Assembly: GCA_947396885.1 (NCBI GenBank)
Contig: OX377204.1
Span: forward strand, 23,753,706 to 23,817,705
Source: Heligmosomoides polygyrus polygyrus
Taxonomy: Eukaryota > Nematoda > Chromadorea > Rhabditida > Heligmosomidae
Direction: 5' to 3'
Length of the DNA: 64,000 nt
Positions 58,901-64,000 of the stretch are shown here, one piece after another. A program made the position numbers and the translations under genes. The notes under the pieces were generated by a model. It was not told where the DNA came from. It searched no databases and saw only the letters and a program-made list of their open reading frames with translations. Each line of letters starts with the position of its first letter. The stretch's first letter is position 1.

Positions 58901-61900
58901 ATAGTAGGACAAGCTGTTATAACGATGTTTTGTTGCGGTCAAAACTCTAGCGCCAGACGGGACTCGAACCCAGCCCAGCCGGGGTTCGAGTTCCGCCTGT
59001 CGGTAAAGCTTTGATCGCAACGAAACATCGTTATAACAGCTTGCAAAATCAGCACCAGCCACTTATGAAGAATGACTTGAATCATAGTAGACACTAAACA
59101 ACACTAGACAACCTGGAGAAGCAAACTACTGACACAGCTTCAAAAAATTAGTATTGACTGATGCAGATCATCGCACCTGATTTCCAATCGTTATTCGCCT
59201 TCCGACTTCACCATGGTTCCACTGGAATATTAGCAGCCCATCGCCATCACTTTTGATTCGAGCATCAGCGTGGAGAATATTGCTAAGCCAGCGCAGGAAC
59301 CGTGGAATATTAGCCACAAAGTAGCCAGGTCTTGACGAAACAACAACGGAGAGTTCGCCAGTTAGCTGAAAAGAATGCTTCCACAAAGACGATGACCATA
59401 TGGCAAGGCAAAGTCAATCATACAATATTTTCCGGAGCCTTGCGACAATCACCACCGTCAAATTCACACTCCCTTGTGTTGCACTCTTCATCGCACACCC
59501 CATCGCGTTTCTTCGTCCTGCAGTGGTCGGAGCACCTCCGTTCGCCAGCACGGCAGTCGAAACCGTCAAAGAGGCATGCCTCGTTATCGCAGACCTTTAA
59601 AACGAAGCCTTTGCTTTCATTACATCAATGGAGGTAAACTATCGGTACAGAAAAGATTGTACTAAGCACTCATGTACCTTGTCGCAGACTCCATCACGAA
59701 AAACACGGGCACAGTAGTCAGCAGAGGAGCAATTCTTGAACAACTGCGGATCTCGTGAACACTCGCCGCCATCAAATCCGCATTCCGCGCTATCGCATTC
59801 CTTGTCACAACGACCATTTCCTGCTTTGGACGAGCAGCCGACACACATACTAAATTTAGGAGGTATTCAGCATTCAGAACGAGGAGGATTCGCTTAATAT
59901 CGCGGACACTGTGTTGCTGCAATTGGAGGTTTTATCCTTTAGAGATATACATTTCACTTCACTTAAAACGCCTTCGGATAAGCCGCGACTCCATGTTTAG
60001 CGAAGTTTTTTTCGGAAACCGGACAGTACATCATTACACCAATACAAACCAACTCCGTTGAAGACGAGCAGATATAACGTTACTGCGTTAAAGCACGATT
60101 TGGAAAGGAACTTTATATTCAAACGACTCCTAACGTGACACCACAAGGGCTCAATTCCGGTTTCACAAAAACAGAATAGGAGCAATATGCTGGGTTTTGC
60201 AATCAGAGCTACCACCTTCATGGCTTCGTTCATAGTCATCAGAGTCGTTGCACGGCGCTGGATTAGGCACGTTCAAAGTCCTTCCAGCTACATAAAAGTA
60301 CTTATAGTTACGTCGGGCGCAACGGCCCTGGTCATGTCAACGTCCCAACTATCGTCTAGTTGTATTCCCCTTGAATGCCCGCTCCAAGTAGCTCTATTTG
60401 AAGGCAAGAGACTCCGCAGATTCTTAACACAATGAACGGTGGTACAGATAGCAAAGGACCGAGAATAATAGATGCGAAACATTCACATCTGGACAAGGCT
60501 CTTTTGCGTAGGCTCATGGCACAATAAATATGCCTATGAGCTGCCCTTGTGGTCATATATTTCACCGCTGTTTAGCAATTGTAGGAAATTTTAGCAAAAT
60601 TCGTGCACAAAACACTGCAAAAGGATGCTCTTTCAGGACGCAACTCTCCACTTTTCAACAGTTGGTAGCATCGTTCCCAATGTTAGTCATGTGCGAAGTG
60701 CGAAATCTCCGAAAAGACAAGAAGTGCTTGGTTGAATTGCTTGCAGTGGATCAATGGCAATGTCAAAATCGCTGAACCACCACCAGTTTAGCTTCTGATG
60801 ATAGCAAACTGGCCGAAGTGTCCGATCGCTTAGAAGTTCCTATTTTCCTTCAGAATGCGATCTGATAAGGAAATAACTGGTCCCGACTGAGCTGAAGCTA
60901 GCAGCGCAGCAGGCTTACCTGTTAGTGCTGTTGGTGTTCGGCGCCACGCCATGACGCTGATACTGGCAACGTTCGCCGACGTAGCCAAATGGGCAGGAAC
61001 ATATGTAGCCTTTAGTGCTGTCGATGCAAGTTCCTCCGTTAAAGCATGTGCTAGAAAACACGACTTCAGAAGACGCAGAGGACCGCGTCGAAATAGGAAA
61101 CTACCTCGCAGAGCACACTTCAGTTTGCTCCTCACAGAGACTCCCGGTGAACCCGCGTGGACAGTGGCAGTAAAAGTCGCCGGGTCGATTAATACACGTT
61201 GCACCGTTTCGACAGGGGCTCGTCAGGCATTCGTCGACTTCAACCTCACAGAAGAAGCCTAAATTTCTTAGCCGTCAGACACGAGTTCTAGAGCAAGCGC
61301 GTTCAATTGAGGACCTTACCGTTTCATGCATTAAAATCGTTACTTCAACACTGTTTTGTGTACTATGAATGGTTGAGTTCTACCTTAGGGTATCACGCAC
61401 ACATGGGGTGGCGTCCCTAGGGAGGAAAGTGCAGGGCACTATCCTTTCATAGGCTAGCTTAGTTATAGTTGCCTTTGTATAGTAACCTACTCTCAACTGT
61501 GAGAAGAGGCCCAGGCTGCCGCATGCAACCCACTCACCTCGATTTTGGCTCAATTGCTCAAGTCCGCCCTATATAGCTCGGCGAAACGGTATTAGAGTTG
61601 TCTGGGATATACGGCTGACTTGTCCGTTAGCTGGTCACCGCAATTCACTGTATAAGCAAAATACGCATTCAAATTGCCTCCAGGACATCTCGCAGAGCAG
61701 AATCAGAAAGTGAGCAGCCCAAGGAGGGTCTAGTTAACGCCTTGTTCATACTTCTCGACAGGAAACATCTCATCTGACGGGCTTTTGGACTGCTTTATAA
61801 ATTAGGGATCATACGACAATCAATTCACACCAAGCGCTCGGCAACTCACCGCATCGACTTCAAAGTATGAACATGTTAGACAAGCTACTGTCATGTTCTA

Positions 61901-63769
61901 CGCTTAAAAGTGAACATTTAGAAGCTGCAAAAGTTACCAAAAGTTATTACCAAAAGTTGGCTGTAAATTTTCCCGTCGACTGTTTAGTTCAGAGAAAAAC
62001 AATTCAAACCAGCATAACGATAAGTAGGCTCCAGCTCCTTGCCGCCAGCCGGATTAAATATCTGCTTCTGCACAGCAGCGTCCCACCAATTGGACTAGAT
62101 TTCAGATTAAGCCATCGTCTTCTAACGTCTCTTGTATAAGGAACCATAGCCATACCGAACTCCGTTTTCAGCCGTTGCTTACACCCCTTCTCTCCAGTTT
62201 CTATGGAAATTGCATAGCCACGGAATTGGGTTAGCGCAGATATACAACTCAGAAGCCCCAGGACAACCAAGCCTTTAACCGTCTATGATGGGTTAATTGC
62301 TACAACCCTTTTGGATAGCAGGAAAGACCGCCGTGTCCGTCTGGTGGCCCATAATCTCCAAATAGACGCCCAAGTACAGCATGTTTGATGTCAAACCTAG
62401 TTGTCAAGACTTTCACCTGTCAGTGTCAACGCTATGTGATCTTTCGCCTGTTTATAGTGTCAAAATTTTTTAACAAAGAATTTTTGCGGACTAAACTACC
62501 TAATGTAGAAGTCCATTAAGCAGAGCGAAGTAGTGAAAATGAAAGAACTGCTCCGGAAAAGATATAGGACCTCGCAGCATTCTCCCACACTGGCAAAAAG
62601 GTCAACTGCCGACATTTATCCTTCATCGCAGCAGCTTCTCCGGGTTGTACAAGGAAAGAGACCACCACTGAAACCATCGCCACGGGTTGTACATGGAAGC
62701 AGCCCACCACTGATATCATCGCCACATGTGGCCTGGGGATCACTTTATAGCCTTTCCACATATCACATACACGCTCAAAGCAAGAAGACTATCAGCGAAA
62801 ACTTGTAGCGAGAACAAAAACACCGAAATACCAATAAAATGATGAAAAGAGTATCAAAGAACTCCACTAGCAACTCCGTCACCTACTCCACTAATCCGTA
62901 TATGCTCTCAGCCCGGAAGCATGTTACAGTCCTTAAAGTTCTGTCTCCCTTGCTCGATGAAGTTATATAAAGTTCGATATTTCTAAATGAAAAGGTTTAG
63001 GGGAAGTTCTCGGTTTAGTGACGCACACCGTTCATGGGATTTGAGACCCTTTCGAATTTGAGGTTTCCAAATGCAAGGCTGGGTTGCAGTAGTCTCTTGT
63101 CAACCGTCTAGCCGTCGATTACTGGGCGCGGGCATGGAGAGATGCGGTTTTAAGACAGCCAACTGACCATACCGACAACAGGCTAGGGGCAATGACAACT
63201 TTAGTGAACACGAAGACGTGAAATCCCGAGCATTCCGAGCCTGTTTGATAAGATTAGAAGCTAAAAATTCACTTCTGCGTGTTCATCACTAGGTCAACGA
63301 TACCAGAGCTCGTTCAGCTGGACAGCAGTTGACAAATTTTGGAGAATAACACTAATCATAAACATGAAAGAACGCCCACCGCCTCATTTGTCAATAGCAT
63401 CAACGAACCTGTGTATCCAGCCGGACAGATGCACATGAATTCATTGTCGGTGGTATTACAGGAACCACCATTGCGACATCTGAAGCGACCACCGACATCG
63501 CAATTGACATCCGACGAGCGCAAGATCATACAAAGAGGTCCGACGAAGCCTTCATGACATTCACAGCGATAAGACGAGCCCTACAACGATTAATCGACTC
63601 TATGTGAGCAGCAAGATTTAGAACGACAGTAAAAGAGCTCCGACTAGAAATGAACCTGTGGAATGCAGTCGCCGTACCCACACACGTTGCCATCGCATGG
63701 ATCGGATGTGCTCGTCGCAGTCAGTAGGGAATAGAGCACCAATATACAAATAGATCGCAGCGGATACAT
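52950..63769 (-). CDS. lin-12/glp-1: Notch receptor (LIN-12/GLP-1 type), complete, 18 exons, 1,014 residues
   Basis: Exons: 63769-63656, 63580-63409, 61258-61105, 61050-60919, 59849-59678, 59594-59424, 59365-59177, 58125-57991, 57923-57713, 57651-57519, 57394-57153, 55720-55533, 55479-55339, 55283-55167, 55105-55007, 54953-54813, 53545-53171, 53108-52950. All phases match and the total is 3,045 nt. Domains: signal peptide 1-22; EGF repeats at about 25-55, 65-99, 106-137, 144-175; LNR repeats 193-221, 231-262, 269-298; NOD/NODP about 306-413; membrane span about 436-459 followed by RKRK; ankyrin repeats about 565-825 (seven, for example GRTALHFAAK, CCTPLHLAAAEGN); Pro/Ser-rich tail to 1014. 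It receives DSL signals at the cell surface. Its cleaved tail acts with the LAG-1-type DNA-binding protein. C. elegans receptors have 10-13 EGF repeats, so four is very few; exons hidden in the 2.15-kb second intron cannot be excluded. Confidence 0.95.
53827..54726 (-). mobile_element. Internally deleted mariner with poly-G ends, copy 2, in a Notch intron
   Basis: Same structure and same internal deletion as copy 1 at 25.5 kb. The right end is a run of 14-16 C followed by TAATAG. The left end has a shortened G run and has lost the CAAAAG part of the terminal repeat, so this end is damaged and the flanking TA is displaced. Confidence 0.88.
53915..54470 (-). pseudogene. Mariner transposase catalytic half (DD34D), N terminus deleted, copy 2
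   Basis: Carries DENYVFYLSP, RRDAHGEKHLWSFW, MVLLFDNAAPHR and YSPNISLCDYHYF with the three catalytic Asp residues and the 34-residue spacing. It ends at 53,915. It differs from copy 1 by scattered substitutions but keeps the catalytic frame open, which is unexpected for a non-autonomous derivative. Confidence 0.85.
55865..56345 (+). repeat. Dispersed repeat in Notch intron 11, copy of the 43.7-44.1 kb unit
   Basis: CCATGCCCTCGGCAAGACG, GTCGCGATATCGACTGATGG, GAACAAAAAATTATTCTAACC, ATCTTGAAGAGCC and GAAAAGTGTCCAATTCGACG occur in the same order as in 43,735-44,065. Confidence 0.7.
56380..56565. repeat. AGACGTC minisatellite family in Notch intron 11
   Basis: Units such as AAGAAGACGTCCCATATGTG, GCAGAAGACGTATCACAGACG and GTGAGACGTCGATACTGTC. 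Downstream CGATATCAACCGATCGACC and ATACCAACTGATTTTATT also match the flank of the 14.0 kb copy. Confidence 0.65.
58911..59042. repeat. Tight fold-back of SINE family C tails in Notch intron 7
   Basis: AAGCTGTTATAACGATGTTT, TGTTGCGGTCAAAACTC and GGGACTCGAACCC on the left are mirrored by GGGGTTCGAGTTCC, GCTTTGATCGCAACGAAAC and ATCGTTATAACAGCTT on the right. Two 3' halves of the tRNA-derived SINE are joined back to back with almost no spacer. Confidence 0.85.
59955..60170. repeat. Repeat family E in Notch intron 4
   Basis: TTCGGATAAGCCGCGACTCC, CCAACTCCGTTGAAGACGAG, CAGATATAACG and CGACTCCTAACGTGAC, with GGCTCAATTCCGGTTT, align with the 50.05-50.40 kb copy. The rest of this 1,069-bp intron holds nothing recognisable. 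Confidence 0.55.
61500..61700 (+). repeat. SINE family B, diverged copy in Notch intron 2
   Basis: GAGTTGTCTGGGATATACGG, GCTGACTTGTCCGTTAGC, AAATACGCATTCAAATTGCC and CATCTCGCAGAGCAGAATC follow the family order. It is the most diverged of the longer copies. Confidence 0.55.
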
Positions 63770-64000
63770 CTAGCTCCTTGAATTTCTGAAAGCAGACGAA
63801 ATGAAGAGTAAGGAGCTGATAAACATGATATGAGCTTGGCCCAGCTTATACCAAGGACTGAGCTGCGGACGCTAAACGGCTCGGAGGAGGTGGTCACCCT
63901 GTAGGACAGCCCTAGACGTTTTTCCTTATATGAAACTTAAAGTTTCATGCAACACTCGTGTCTTCTACAGCTACACTGATCAAGCTGGTCATTTCTGGCA
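63770..64000 (-). promoter_or_regulatory. Notch 5' end with splice-acceptor-like site before the ATG
   Basis: On the minus strand CTGCTTTCAG ends at 63,786, leaving only 16 bases before the start codon at 63,769. In nematodes such a site just before the ATG is commonly a spliced-leader trans-splice acceptor; it could also be the end of an ordinary 5' intron. No core promoter element is evident in the remaining bases. Confidence 0.5.

Noticed and set aside
62004..62761. Minus-strand open frames in Notch intron 2 as candidate extra EGF exons
   Set aside because: Neither has the six-cysteine EGF spacing, and exons 2 and 3 already join in frame inside one EGF repeat.
1..64000. CRISPR arrays or bacterial operons
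   Set aside because: No regularly spaced identical repeats with unique spacers, no bacterial-type gene layout; introns and repeats are nematode-like.

Overview
The window looks like chromosomal DNA of a nematode, most likely a strongylid parasite of the hookworm type. The evidence is short introns (53-80 bp) with TTTCAG or TTTTAG acceptors, a worm-type DSL ligand gene, a lin-12/glp-1-type Notch receptor gene, and a repeat load of RTE, CR1-like and Penelope-like retroelements, mariners and tRNA-derived SINEs. The genus is inference; no species marker is visible.

Layout. From 0 to about 44 kb I find no confident host gene. This stretch is a graveyard of mobile DNA: a Penelope-like element (0.5-2.2 kb), a composite fold-back (5.6-6.5 kb), minisatellites (7.1-7.7 and 13.7-14.0 kb), a decayed mariner (10.4-11.1 kb), a CR1-like retrotransposon (14.8-17.7 kb), a nearly perfect fold-back (18.86-19.10 kb), an RTE-like retrotransposon with one frameshift (20.0-23.6 kb), a deletion-derivative mariner (25.5-26.4 kb), a 3.46 kb hAT-like element that is one giant palindrome (27.2-30.7 kb) between two inverted SINEs, and further fold-backs at 35.4-36.4, 40.2-40.5 and 43.4-44.1 kb.

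From 44.2 to 49.2 kb, on the plus strand, lies a gene for a membrane-anchored DSL-type Notch ligand (at least nine exons, N terminus not found). From 63.8 down to 52.95 kb, on the minus strand, lies a complete 18-exon Notch receptor gene. Its exons join in frame to 1,014 codons: signal peptide, only 4 EGF repeats, 3 LNR repeats, NOD/NODP, one membrane span, 7 ankyrin repeats and a Pro/Ser-rich tail. The two genes point toward each other with 3.75 kb between their stop codons.

Function. In nematodes a DSL ligand on one cell activates a LIN-12/GLP-1 receptor on its neighbour. The receptor is cut and its ankyrin-containing tail acts in the nucleus. Finding a ligand gene and a receptor gene side by side is the most interesting gene-level feature here. 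Whether they are a functional pair is inference. The long introns of both genes are filled with the same SINEs, mariner and fold-back families seen in the left 44 kb; the short introns are clean.
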